From: Pseudomonadota bacterium
GTDB taxonomy: Bacteria > Pseudomonadota > Gammaproteobacteria > Burkholderiales > Burkholderiaceae_C
Reading direction: 5' to 3'
Assembly (NCBI GenBank): GCA_020161775.1
Contig: JAIUOW010000018.1
Span: 37,168-101,167, forward strand
Length of the DNA stretch: 64,000 nt
The notes under the pieces were generated by a model. It was not told the origin of the DNA. It was given only the letters and a program-made list of their open reading frames with translations, and did no database searches. This document shows, piece after piece, positions 9,601 through 17,003 of this stretch (its first letter is position 1; each line of letters starts with the position of its first letter). The translations under genes were made by a program, and so were the position numbers.

Positions 9601-10831
9601 ATTCGTTTTTGGCTGCTGTGGATCGCTGGTTTGATTGGCGGCTGCGCTCTTCCTCGCGGTCCAGGACTTTCTTTGCCTGATCGCGAAGCGCTTGAGCAGC
9701 TTCGGCTTCTTTCTTGCGATCCTTTGCATCGGTTTCCGCATGACTCAGGCGGTTGGCGTCTTGATTGGCCGGATCGCTTTGAAGGGTTTCCAGGCGCGTC
9801 CGTGCAGCGGCCAGAAGTTCTTTGGTCTCCGTGTGATCTCTTTTGGCCTGGTCCTCTGCGTCCTGGGCATCCTTCAAGTCGGCATGAGCCTTGTTGCGGC
9901 CTTCACTTGCCTTGTCGAACCCCGTCTGGGCCTGCCTGAGTTCTCGCGTTTGGCGTCGCGTCACCGTGCCTGTATACGTGCGGTAGCGCTGTTCGAAGTG
10001 TTTGATGGCCCGTTCCAGGGAACGGATATCTTCCAACTGGATACGGTCCTCCTCCAGCTGGTTCAAGGCTTCTGCCACGTCACTGAGCAGCTCGATCGGC
10101 ATGGGCGGCAGCGCCTCGGTCAATGCATGCGACAGCCCTGCTTCGTCCGGCTTTTTCGACAGCTGAGGCTGGCGCAGCTGGATCAAGGTGTCCATCAGCG
10201 CTTCATAGCGCTTGGTCCCTATCTGAAACAAGCGTTCATCGACTGCGCGGCGGTAGCTGTGGGCGTTCTCGAAAATCTTGCCTCGACCTTGTCCTTCAAC
10301 CGCTTCGCGCAGGCGCTCCCGGGTCAGGACCATCTTCTGCTCATTGGCGAGCCAGATATCCTGGCCAATGCGGGGATCGGCACCGCTTGACCCACCTTCA
10401 AGGATGAAAAACCAGCTGTCTACCTGCGTTTTGCCCACCGCAGCCGACAGGCCGGCACCTAGGGTGAGGTAGTGCGAAACCCCATCTGCAGTCCGGCGAC
10501 CAAATTCGATCCAGGTGTAGCCGATGCGTCGCTGGTAAGAACTCATCAGCAGGTTCCAGGCCATCTTTTTGCCGTTGTCGCCATCGGGCTCAATGCGTGA
10601 TGGCCGTAATTGGGCATCGAACAAGAAAGGCAAGGTCAGCGAAAGCACCTTGGACTTGCCTGTTCCGTTATTGCCTCGCAGGAGCAGATGGCCATCCCTG
10701 AACCAGAATTCCTCGCTGTCGTAGTGAAAGAGTTCGACCAGACCCAGCCTCAGCGGCTGCCAGCGCTCCCGCTGAGGTTCGGGAAGGTCAGGGCGACGCG
10801 GCGGTGGTGGGGTGAAGAGGGCGTCGGTCAT
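6662..10831 (-). CDS. jetC: Wadjet JetC, SMC/MukB-like ATPase (TIGR02680)
   Basis: A 1389-aa SMC-like ATPase. The Walker A RGNNGTGKSK is at about residues 52-61. Near the C-terminus come an ABC signature-like SSGERAL and a Walker B LLDEAFAGIDD. The roughly 1100 residues between are Gln/Glu/Ala/Arg-rich and predicted to form coiled coils around a hinge. This is the TIGR02680 family, the motor of one Wadjet type. It forms with JetA and JetB a MukBEF-like loop-extruding complex that senses small circular DNA. The ATG at 10831 overlaps the jetB stop by 4 bp (ATGA). Confidence 0.93.
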   Translation of the reverse strand: MTDALFTPPPPRRPDLPEPQRERWQPLRLGLVELFHYDSEEFWFRDGHLLLRGNNGTGKSKVLSLTLPFLFDAQLRPSRIEPDGDNGKKMAWNLLMSSYQRRIGYTWIEFGRRTADGVSHYLTLGAGLSAAVGKTQVDSWFFILEGGSSGADPRIGQDIWLANEQKMVLTRERLREAVEGQGRGKIFENAHSYRRAVDERLFQIGTKRYEALMDTLIQLRQPQLSKKPDEAGLSHALTEALPPMPIELLSDVAEALNQLEEDRIQLEDIRSLERAIKHFEQRYRTYTGTVTRRQTRELRQAQTGFDKASEGRNKAHADLKDAQDAEDQAKRDHTETKELLAAARTRLETLQSDPANQDANRLSHAETDAKDRKKEAEAAQALRDQAKKVLDREEERSRQSNQRSTAAKNEFLTARAHCAEAAETAGTGCALSDNLLVIAAPEELPQLAPKEITRAATLLRDAAIKRRENIRHLESRQTAVNVKQQALVNQQASQRDRQAELEEAAERRAEADLNTETAGNELIDAWHAHCSHLIHLHLDQVAPLEQLVDWVARPEGANPIQEALTEAYGQSTQRRAAQHSTLAAQQNTLQSEQEALSTERDRLLAGHDAVPTPPAMRAAGVRDGRPGAPLWRLVDFQPELDAKQRAGLEAALEASGLLDAWLSPDGSLSDANGVQLLDSSWVRRPPVLGHNLASALHPDVPDDGAVTAELVASLLTTVSYGSDDQGESESWISEQGGYRLGALAGAWRKPQAVYIGHTARANARQRRLHEIADRLGEIDILLEELQQKFLRLTQDGKEAEREWKNAPPDHLLRSAILAAASAEREVLQARQRLDAADAQCRAAEAELQSAREALERDAADLQLPSVFADLSPINEALDRFADAHQQLALATREWCSAWLDFQTQQEREKEAMEALSERETSFFAASERAAESAARYEVLKGMIGAKVDTLRQQLQAASAEVSIANGAWEAAQSALTAASEKRAVAASQADTADAALAERAATRAHAIERLQRFTESSLLASALPNFPVPEGNIPWTIDPALNLARRAEHALAHIADDEAAWSRIQRQIAEDLTELQRSLSALGHQATSEPNDWGFSVHVIYLNRPERPDALSNRLADEIAQRSELLTAKEREVLENHLQAEIAAEIQRLMRAADKQVDAINEELRKRPTSTGVRYRLQWLPLTPEQGAPTGLEVARERLLNRSADMWSAEDRSVVGAMLQQQIAAERAQVDAGTTGSSLVEQLAKALDYRRWHRFSVQRHQDGQWRKLSGPASSGERALGLTVPLFAAISSFYGRGGSPLAPRLMLLDEAFAGIDDAARAHCMGLIREFDLDFVITSEREWACYAELPGVSICQLQRREGIDAVFVSRWAWDGRTKRREDDPDRRFPTQ

Positions 10832-12099
10832 TCGTCAAACAGCGTATCCGGGCGGCCGGGGCGGGATGTGGGCGGGCGCACCTGGGTTTCGCCGAGCGCA
10901 AATCTTGCGATGGCTGGACGGGGATGAATCCAGCCCTCCTCGCGATGAATCAGTTGGAGCTTGTCGAGCCTGTCCAGCGCGATGTCGGCCAGTTCCTGTT
11001 CCGCCCCGGGCTCCCGTGCCGACTTTCGCCAATAGCGGCCAAACCGCTCGACGGCGCCACGCAAGAAAGCTGCAACCGCTTCGTCCGTGGTTCTTGCCGA
11101 TCCAGAATCGAGACGCAGACGCTGAGCAAGATGTTCGGCCACCAGCAGCGTGGCGTGCGCTTCAGTGCCTTCCGCTGGCATCGAGACATCGGTCAACTGA
11201 CCGGACTCATCGGTCAGCGCCAGCCCTTCGGCGCGTTGCTCAGCGGTCAGGGCGGCAGCTTCGCAGAGGCGGCTGGCCATGGTGCCTCGCTGATTGATGA
11301 AATACGCTTGAGCATCCGGATCAAGCGAGGCGGTGTAGATCACGGGATCGTCCAGCAGGCGTCGAGCAAGGTGATGGCGCAAGGCGTCACGTCGCCCCTG
11401 TTCGCTCTCGACCTGGTGTTCGATAACCAGAGACTGCAGGCGGTCCTCGAACTCAATGGGTGCATCCTCGGAGCGCCAGGTCGATGGACCACGCACAGCG
11501 GCCAGCATGCCTGCCAGCATTCGCCGTTGCACGTCATACAGCGCGTCATGCTGGGCGCCATTGCCATCGTGAATGAAGCTTTCTTCTTCGCCGGCAACGC
11601 GTTGCAGGACACCGTACTCAAGCAAGGTTCTGCAGACAGCGACCAGGTCGCGTCGATCTGCGACAGTGCGGAGCGTGAAAACAAAGCCTCGCGATTGCAG
11701 CGTGGCTTCTGATGCCCACTGCATCACGCGTTCACCCAGCAGTTGAAGGGTGATCTGCGGATCGGCGCGCTCAAGCACTGCGCAGGCCAGGCAGAGCAAC
11801 ACATAGCGGCGCTTGTCGTATGCAGAAATTCCTCTCGTGTCGTCGCTGAGGTTGGCGGGGCGCTTGAACAGCCGCGCTCCCTCGCGGTCCACGTGCAACG
11901 GCCAGCCGGTTTCCCGGGCAAACCACTCTCTCAACCGTTCGGCCTGGCGCCGCACGGTAGAAAAGTCCTCGTGTTCTGCTGCCATCAGGGGGCGCATCAA
12001 TAGTGCACGCAAGCCTCTGCTGAATTCGTCCTGCTGCTGCGCCTTCTGGAGATCCCCAATGCGCTGGCTGTCTTGTCGTGGAGCAACGCGAGTGTTCAC
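10828..12099 (-). CDS. jetB: Wadjet JetB, MukE-like subunit (TIGR02678/DUF2398)
   Basis: A 423-aa protein of the TIGR02678/DUF2398 family, the MukE-like winged-helix partner of the JetC ATPase. It starts at a GTG that overlaps the jetA stop (GTGA) and its own stop overlaps the jetC start (ATGA), so the operon is tightly coupled. No catalytic motif is expected. Assignment rests on sequence type and on its fixed place between the DUF2397-type and SMC-type genes. Confidence 0.88.
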   Translation of the reverse strand: MNTRVAPRQDSQRIGDLQKAQQQDEFSRGLRALLMRPLMAAEHEDFSTVRRQAERLREWFARETGWPLHVDREGARLFKRPANLSDDTRGISAYDKRRYVLLCLACAVLERADPQITLQLLGERVMQWASEATLQSRGFVFTLRTVADRRDLVAVCRTLLEYGVLQRVAGEEESFIHDGNGAQHDALYDVQRRMLAGMLAAVRGPSTWRSEDAPIEFEDRLQSLVIEHQVESEQGRRDALRHHLARRLLDDPVIYTASLDPDAQAYFINQRGTMASRLCEAAALTAEQRAEGLALTDESGQLTDVSMPAEGTEAHATLLVAEHLAQRLRLDSGSARTTDEAVAAFLRGAVERFGRYWRKSAREPGAEQELADIALDRLDKLQLIHREEGWIHPRPAIARFALGETQVRPPTSRPGRPDTLFDE

Positions 12100-13628
12100 A
12101 TCGACTCCTGGGTCGGGGAGATCGTGAGCAGGTGATCGCGACCCGAGAACACACCGCTGGATGTGGAGATACGGGCACGACTGTCTGCCCCCAGGGGCTC
12201 CATCCGTATTTGGAGGAGTCCGTCACCTGTCTGGCGTTCCACCGTCTGATCCGGGTGTGCCTGCTCGGCCAGTGCCTCGCCGAGCAGGCTGAGGAACAAG
12301 CTGAATGCGTGCGTGTCCAGATCGCCCAGTTCGGAGAGCTTGATCGGTTGACCGGTGGCCAGACGCTGCCGAGCCGCCTCCACTTGGCCCGATTCTTCCG
12401 AGAGCTGTTGTGCCATCAGCGCCCGTTCTTCGCTGCGGTCACGCACCCGGGCCAGTGGGCCGCGGGGCGCTGCTTCCCCGTACTCACGCAAACGCGGGCT
12501 GATCTGCAAAGGCGGCGCATCCAGCCAGGAGGTGCTCGCGGGAATGTCGTCTTCAGACTGCGGGTTCAGCGAAAAGTGTCGGGCAGGCTGGAGCGCAAAA
12601 GCTGCACGCGCAAGGCGGTGCGCCTCGCTCTCGGTTTCACAGGCTGCAAACCACTGGGCCAGCATCCGAAAGTCCGACGAACGGTCGCTGCGCCCGCTGC
12701 GCCGCTCGTTCATGGCCGCGATGGCACCCAACAGCTGGGGGATCGCAGCTCGTGCCCGGGCGCGCAGCAGTTCCGCCTGAGGTGGCTCCGAACCCGTTGA
12801 CAGGAACCAGCCTTGAAGTCCTTTCCATCGCTCTCGCCAGCCCTGCCAGCGACGCATTTTTTCGTCCATCTGGTCTTGGGTACCACCCGGCGCCGCGTCG
12901 GTAGCCTCGCGCTCGGCAATCTGCAGAAAGATGTGATCGATGCGGGAGGAGAGATATTGAATGAGCTGGGCAATGGCTTCTGAACGGCGGACCAGATCAC
13001 CCATGAACCGTTCGAGGTAGTCGATCAGCCGCCGCTTGTAGGTGACGACGGCATTCGCATCCGATTGCTGCAGCTCCAGGCTGCGAGCCACGCCGGCCAT
13101 GAAGGCTTGTGCGTTTTCTGCAAGGTCCTCAAAAACGCGAACCAGATCGCGCAGCACCTCATGCATCTTGGCAACGTCAGGGCCATCGGGTGAAGTTGTG
13201 TCGTCAACCAGCTGCCGCAACGCCAGAAGGCGGCTGGTGATGTCTTCCAAGGCGACGGTCTGCAACTCAGCGCGACGGTACAAGGTCTGGAAAAAGACCG
13301 TCAGACCCGCTTCCACCGCTTCGCCTGCGTGGGACAGACGATAGAGAAAGCGGGCACGGTAGAAGTCGTTCAGTGATGAGACGCGTGCGGTGTCGGGCTG
13401 AGACTCGAGATTACCCCACTCCGCCAGTTGGACCAGGGCGCTGCTCACTTCTTCGAGGCGTGGGGGCGAACCGGACCAATCGGCTTCAGCAAGAACCTCG
13501 TCCGGCCGCAACTGGAGACGGTATTGCCGTTTGGCCGCAGCGAATACGTCCATGATGCTGCGGTAGAGCACTGTCTTCTCCGCGCTCAGGTGCCGAAACA
13601 GTTCTGCTGCTGTGTTGGTTGTCAGCAC
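12096..13628 (-). CDS. jetA: Wadjet JetA, MukF/kleisin-like subunit (TIGR02677/DUF2397)
   Basis: A 510-aa protein of the TIGR02677/DUF2397 family, the kleisin-like first subunit of the TIGR02677-02680 Wadjet type (type III in the original naming, as I recall it). The family's N-terminal FRHLSAEKTVLYRSIMDVF-like segment and the WGNLESQPDT segment are clear. The start is a GTG at 13628 with AAGGAGG about 10 nt upstream, the best ribosome binding site in the operon. It leads jetABCD and is transcribed away from the AbiE pair. Confidence 0.9.
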   Translation of the reverse strand: MLTTNTAAELFRHLSAEKTVLYRSIMDVFAAAKRQYRLQLRPDEVLAEADWSGSPPRLEEVSSALVQLAEWGNLESQPDTARVSSLNDFYRARFLYRLSHAGEAVEAGLTVFFQTLYRRAELQTVALEDITSRLLALRQLVDDTTSPDGPDVAKMHEVLRDLVRVFEDLAENAQAFMAGVARSLELQQSDANAVVTYKRRLIDYLERFMGDLVRRSEAIAQLIQYLSSRIDHIFLQIAEREATDAAPGGTQDQMDEKMRRWQGWRERWKGLQGWFLSTGSEPPQAELLRARARAAIPQLLGAIAAMNERRSGRSDRSSDFRMLAQWFAACETESEAHRLARAAFALQPARHFSLNPQSEDDIPASTSWLDAPPLQISPRLREYGEAAPRGPLARVRDRSEERALMAQQLSEESGQVEAARQRLATGQPIKLSELGDLDTHAFSLFLSLLGEALAEQAHPDQTVERQTGDGLLQIRMEPLGADSRARISTSSGVFSGRDHLLTISPTQESM

Positions 13629-13666
13629 TGGATGTGCTCCTCCTTCGGATCGTGCCCCTCGATCAG

Positions 13667-13696
13667 TAAATAGTAACCGGAGGAGTTGGGTGTCAA
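13667..13696 (-). promoter_or_regulatory. Candidate sigma-70 promoter of jetABCD
   Basis: On the reverse strand a perfect TTGACA (13696-13691) is followed after 18 nt by TATTTA (13672-13667), about 38 nt before the jetA GTG. The -35 is strong and the -10 weak, so expression may need help or stay low. Confidence 0.38.
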
Positions 13697-13763
13697 CATG
13701 AGCGGGCTAGTTAGCCGATGTTATTCAAGGGTCGGCCCACAGCTTTAGCGGTTTTGAATATTC

Positions 13764-13798
13764 GTTTAATTCGTAATGAAACTACGATTCAATTAAAC
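13764..13798. promoter_or_regulatory. Inverted repeat upstream of abiEi (candidate AbiEi operator)
   Basis: GTTTAATTCGTA (13764-13775) faces TACGATTCAATTAAAC (13783-13798), an imperfect inverted repeat in an AT-rich stretch 43 nt before the abiEi ATG. AbiEi antitoxins are known to repress their own promoter by binding inverted repeats, so this is the natural candidate site. It also lies between the AbiE and Wadjet promoters. Confidence 0.5.
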
Positions 13799-13841
13799 AT
13801 TTTAAGTTGACTGGATTTGAGAAAAGTAGTTGAATCGCCGT

Positions 13842-14579
13842 ATGGCTACGACTACGGCGAGTAAACTAAATGCGCTCTATACCCGCCTGCCCTCTGGGAT
13901 GCCCTTGACCTCGGAGGATCTGGCGGGGCTGGGCATTTCTGCAGATCTCGCGGTGCACTACGTGCGTGCGGGCTGGCTCACGCGCCTGACGCGCGGCGTT
14001 TTCTGCCGCCCCAACGACACCCTTGCCCTGTACCCGAGCCTCGTCTTGTTGCAGCGTCGGTTCGAGGGCTTGCATGTAGGCGGCAAGTCAGCACTGGACT
14101 GGTATGGCGTGCGCCAGTATGTGCCGCAACAGCCGTTGCTGCAGCTCTACGGCTGGGCGGCCGGGCGCTTGCCGGAGTGGTTCACCGAACGCTTCGCGGC
14201 CGAATACCACCGCAAACGCCTGTTCGATGAGCAGCCCGGCGCCTTGCTGCACGTCGGGCCGTTCGAAAAGCGCGGAGGGGCGCCGCAGGTGTCGGCGCCG
14301 GAGCGTGCGCTGCTGGAGCTTTTGAGCGACGTGGGTGTGCGCCAGCCGCTGCAGGAAGCGCGCGAGCTGGCGGAGGGCGCCTACAGTTTGCGCGCCGATG
14401 TGCTGCGCCAGCTCCTGCAGCGCTGTACCAGCGTCAAGACCGTGCGGCTGTGCCTGCAGCTCGGCCGCGAGGCTTCCCTGCCATGGGCTGCCAAACTTGA
14501 CCCGGCCACGTTGCCCACCGGCAGCGACAGGCCGTGGGTGTCCCGGTCAGCTGATGGGCTGCTGGTGCTCAAGGCATGA
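13842..14579 (+). CDS. abiEi: AbiEi-family antitoxin/transcriptional repressor
   Basis: A 245-aa type IV antitoxin of the AbiEi family. An N-terminal winged helix-turn-helix (about residues 1-90, with RAGWLTRLTRGVF) is followed by the AbiEi C-terminal domain (about 95-240, with SALDWYGVRQYV and APERALLELL). AbiEi neutralises the AbiEii toxin without binding it and represses its own operon. I chose the ATG at 13842; an in-frame TTG at 13830 would add four residues. The stop overlaps the AbiEii start by 4 bp. It is divergent from jetA. Confidence 0.88.
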   Translation: MATTTASKLNALYTRLPSGMPLTSEDLAGLGISADLAVHYVRAGWLTRLTRGVFCRPNDTLALYPSLVLLQRRFEGLHVGGKSALDWYGVRQYVPQQPLLQLYGWAAGRLPEWFTERFAAEYHRKRLFDEQPGALLHVGPFEKRGGAPQVSAPERALLELLSDVGVRQPLQEARELAEGAYSLRADVLRQLLQRCTSVKTVRLCLQLGREASLPWAAKLDPATLPTGSDRPWVSRSADGLLVLKA

Positions 14580-15490
14580 ACCCGACCTATCTGGACACGG
14601 CCCGGCTGCTGGTGCAAGTTGCGCCGCTGGTGTTCATGGACGACACGTTCGCGCTCAAAGGCGGCACCGCGATCAACCTCTTCGTACGCGACATGCCGCG
14701 CCTGTCGGTGGACCTCGATCTGGTCTTTACCGACCACACGCTGGCGCGCGACGAAGCGCTGGCGCGCATCAACGAAGCCGTCCGGCAGGCGGCTGGGCGT
14801 TTCGAAAAGCGAGGGCTGCAGGTGCATGCGCCCACTGCGGCAGCGGGCGAGACCAAGCTGCTGGTGCGGCGCGGTCCCGTGCAAGTCAAGATTGAGGTGA
14901 ACTTCGTGATGCGGGGCACCATACGGCCGGTGCGCCAGGCTTCGCTCACGCCCGCCGCGCGCGACGCGCTGATGGCCGACCTGGAGGTTCCGGTGGTATC
15001 GCTGGAAGACCTGTATGGCGGCAAGCTGGTGGCGGCGCTGGACCGGCAGCACCCGCGCGACCTGTTCGACGTGATGCAGCTCTTCGCGCATGAAGGCATT
15101 ACACCCGACATCCGGCGTGCCTTCGTCGTCTACCTGGCCAGCAGCAGCCGCCCGGTGCACGAGGTACTTTTTCCGGCGCTGCGCGATATCCGGTATGACT
15201 TCGAGCGCAACTTTCAGGGCATGACGGCCGAGCCGGTGCCGCTGGACGCTTTGTTCGCGGCCCGCGAGCGCCTGGTGCGCGAGGTCCGGAACGGGCTCGA
15301 CAATGATGAACGGCGCTTTCTGCTGTCGCTGGCCGCCGGCACGCCCGAATGGGCACTGTTGGGTATCGACCATCTGGAACATTTGCCAGGCTTGCGATGG
15401 AAGCTGCACAACCTGTCACAGTTGCACCAGACCAATGCGAAGAAGTTTGCCGAGCAGGTCGCCCTGTTGGAGGCCCGGCTGAATGCCTAG
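14576..15490 (+). CDS. abiEii: AbiEii-family nucleotidyltransferase toxin
   Basis: A 304-aa nucleotidyltransferase of the AbiEii/DUF1814 family. The fold's motif is KGGTA at residues 28-32 followed by the metal-binding D46-L-D48 in RLSVDLDLVF. The conserved LYGGKLVAALDRQHPRDLFD segment follows at about residues 145-163. Toxins of this family modify tRNA or nucleotides and stop growth, which gives phage abortive infection or plasmid stabilisation. The motifs look intact, so the toxin is probably active. Coupled to abiEi by ATGA; its 3' end meets gloA tail to tail with 5 bp between. Confidence 0.9.
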   Translation: MNPTYLDTARLLVQVAPLVFMDDTFALKGGTAINLFVRDMPRLSVDLDLVFTDHTLARDEALARINEAVRQAAGRFEKRGLQVHAPTAAAGETKLLVRRGPVQVKIEVNFVMRGTIRPVRQASLTPAARDALMADLEVPVVSLEDLYGGKLVAALDRQHPRDLFDVMQLFAHEGITPDIRRAFVVYLASSSRPVHEVLFPALRDIRYDFERNFQGMTAEPVPLDALFAARERLVREVRNGLDNDERRFLLSLAAGTPEWALLGIDHLEHLPGLRWKLHNLSQLHQTNAKKFAEQVALLEARLNA

Positions 15491-15495
15491 CGCCG

Positions 15496-15906
15496 TCAGC
15501 GCAGGCCCTGGCCTTCGCCGTACTGGGCGCGCTGGATCAGTTCAATCTTGTAGCCGTCCGGGTCGGTCACGAACGCAATGACGGTGGTCCCGCCCTTGAC
15601 CGGGCCGGGCTCGCGTGTGACGTTGCCGCCGGCAGCCTTGATCTTGTCGCACGCGGCATACACGTCGGGCACGCCCAGGGCGATATGGCCATAGGCCGTG
15701 CCCAGCTCGTATTTGTCCACGCCCCAGTTGTAGGTGAGCTCGATCTCGGCATGCTCCGGGTTGCCGCCGTAGCCCACAAACGCCAGCGAGTATTTGTACT
15801 CGGGGTTTTCAGACCGGCGCTGCAGCGTCATGCCCAGCACGTTGGTGTAGAAGTCAATGGAGCGCTGGAGGTCGCCAACGCGCAGCATGGTGTGTAGGAG
15901 TCGCAT
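15496..15906 (-). CDS. gloA: Glyoxalase I (lactoylglutathione lyase)
   Basis: A 136-aa vicinal-oxygen-chelate enzyme that isomerises the methylglyoxal-glutathione hemithioacetal to S-lactoylglutathione. The four metal ligands fall at H5, E56, H74 and E122, the same numbers as in E. coli GloA (a nickel enzyme). The length also fits. It marks the right border of the defence island as an ordinary housekeeping gene. Confidence 0.95.
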   Translation of the reverse strand: MRLLHTMLRVGDLQRSIDFYTNVLGMTLQRRSENPEYKYSLAFVGYGGNPEHAEIELTYNWGVDKYELGTAYGHIALGVPDVYAACDKIKAAGGNVTREPGPVKGGTTVIAFVTDPDGYKIELIQRAQYGEGQGLR

Positions 15907-15931
15907 GGCGGCATTATCGACCGCCTGCGCA

Positions 15932-16492
15932 TCAGCCGGGGGACTTCATTTCAAACACCAGGCAGGTTTTGGTGGCATGGGCGTACAGCGTGCCGTCGGG
16001 GCCGTACAGCCGGGCTTCTGCGGTGGCCAGCTGGCGGCCGCAGTGGATGACCTTGCCCTCGGCGCGCACGCGCGGCGCCTTCTGGAGGTTGATCGCGCGC
16101 ACCAGGTTCACACCCAGCTCGGCCGTTGTGTAGCCGCGGCCCGCGGGCATCATGGTGTGCACGGCGCAACCCAGCGCCGAGTCGAGCAGCGTCGCATACC
16201 AGCCCCCGTGGATGGTGCCCAGGGGGTTCAGGTGCGCCGGACCGGGCGTGCCCTGGAAGACCGCCGAACCTTCGCCGATGGCGATCAGGGTGAAATCCAG
16301 CGTCCTGGCGATGGCCGCGTAGGGCAGCTCGCCGCGCAGCATGGCCTGCATCATTTCCAGGCCGGTCTTGCCGGCCACCTGGTCGGGGCGGGACACGCCG
16401 GGGCCGGGGCCGGCATTCAGGCGTGCCATGACTTCGCGTTCCTCGGCCAGCCAGGTTTCCAGGGTGTTGTTGTGGGACAAGGGCTTCTCCAT
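15932..16492 (-). CDS. PaaI-type hotdog-fold thioesterase
   Basis: A 186-aa acyl-CoA thioesterase-like protein of the PaaI/hotdog superfamily. The hallmark segment [19 protein letters not shown] is near residues 90-108, and [13 protein letters not shown] follows. I chose the ATG at 16492; an upstream in-frame Met would run through the marR promoter. It is divergent from a MarR regulator gene with only 52 bp between start codons, so MarR may control it. Substrate unknown. Confidence 0.82.
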   Translation of the reverse strand: MEKPLSHNNTLETWLAEEREVMARLNAGPGPGVSRPDQVAGKTGLEMMQAMLRGELPYAAIARTLDFTLIAIGEGSAVFQGTPGPAHLNPLGTIHGGWYATLLDSALGCAVHTMMPAGRGYTTAELGVNLVRAINLQKAPRVRAEGKVIHCGRQLATAEARLYGPDGTLYAHATKTCLVFEMKSPG

Positions 16493-16509
16493 TGGGTTCA
16501 AGATTTGAT

Positions 16510-16537
16510 TTGCATATACAACAGTTGCAGATACAAT
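16510..16537. promoter_or_regulatory. Direct repeats and promoter in the marR/thioesterase divergent region
   Basis: TTGCATATACAA (16510-16521) and TTGCAGATACAA (16525-16536) are near-identical direct repeats 15 bp apart. On the forward strand TTGCAT and TACAAT (16532-16537) form a promoter with a 16-nt spacer that would start transcription at or next to the marR ATG (16545). marR has no Shine-Dalgarno, so its mRNA may be leaderless. The repeats are candidate MarR binding sites. Confidence 0.42.
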
Positions 16538-16544
16538 AATCTGC

Positions 16545-17003
16545 ATGGACACCGCTGTCAAGCCGCAGGGCTGCACCAACCTCAAGCTGCGCCAGCTGAT
16601 GCGCCGCGTGGCGCAGCACTATGACGCCGAGGTCGGCAAGACCGGCCTGAAGGGAACGCAGTATTCGCTGCTGTCGTACGTGGTCAAGCTGGGCCCGATC
16701 CGACCGGGCGACCTGGCGCGCGAGATGAAGATCGGCCCGTCCACGCTCACGCGCAACCTGCGTCCGCTGATCGATGCGGGATGGGTGACGCTGGGCCCCG
16801 GCCCTGACGGGCGCAGCCGGCTGATACAGGCCACCGACGCCGGGCGCGACAAGCGCCAGGAAGCCCAGCGCCGCTGGCGCGTGGCACAGGAGGCCATCAA
16901 CAACACCCTGGGCGTGGCCAATGTGCTGGCGCTGCATGCCCTGATCGACGACTGCATGGCGCTGCTGGCGCCGGCCCCCGGCGGAGAAGACGATGACGAA
17001 TAA
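16545..17003 (+). CDS. MarR-family transcriptional regulator
   Basis: A 152-aa MarR-type winged-helix regulator; the recognition region GDLAREMKIGPSTLTRNL is near residues 62-79 and the wing (GPGPDGRSRLIQ) follows. It is the first gene of an apparent operon with an MFS and a MATE exporter and overlaps the MFS gene by 11 bp. It probably represses this efflux operon and perhaps the divergent thioesterase gene until an aromatic or xenobiotic ligand binds. The ligand is unknown. Confidence 0.88.
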   Translation: MDTAVKPQGCTNLKLRQLMRRVAQHYDAEVGKTGLKGTQYSLLSYVVKLGPIRPGDLAREMKIGPSTLTRNLRPLIDAGWVTLGPGPDGRSRLIQATDAGRDKRQEAQRRWRVAQEAINNTLGVANVLALHALIDDCMALLAPAPGGEDDDE

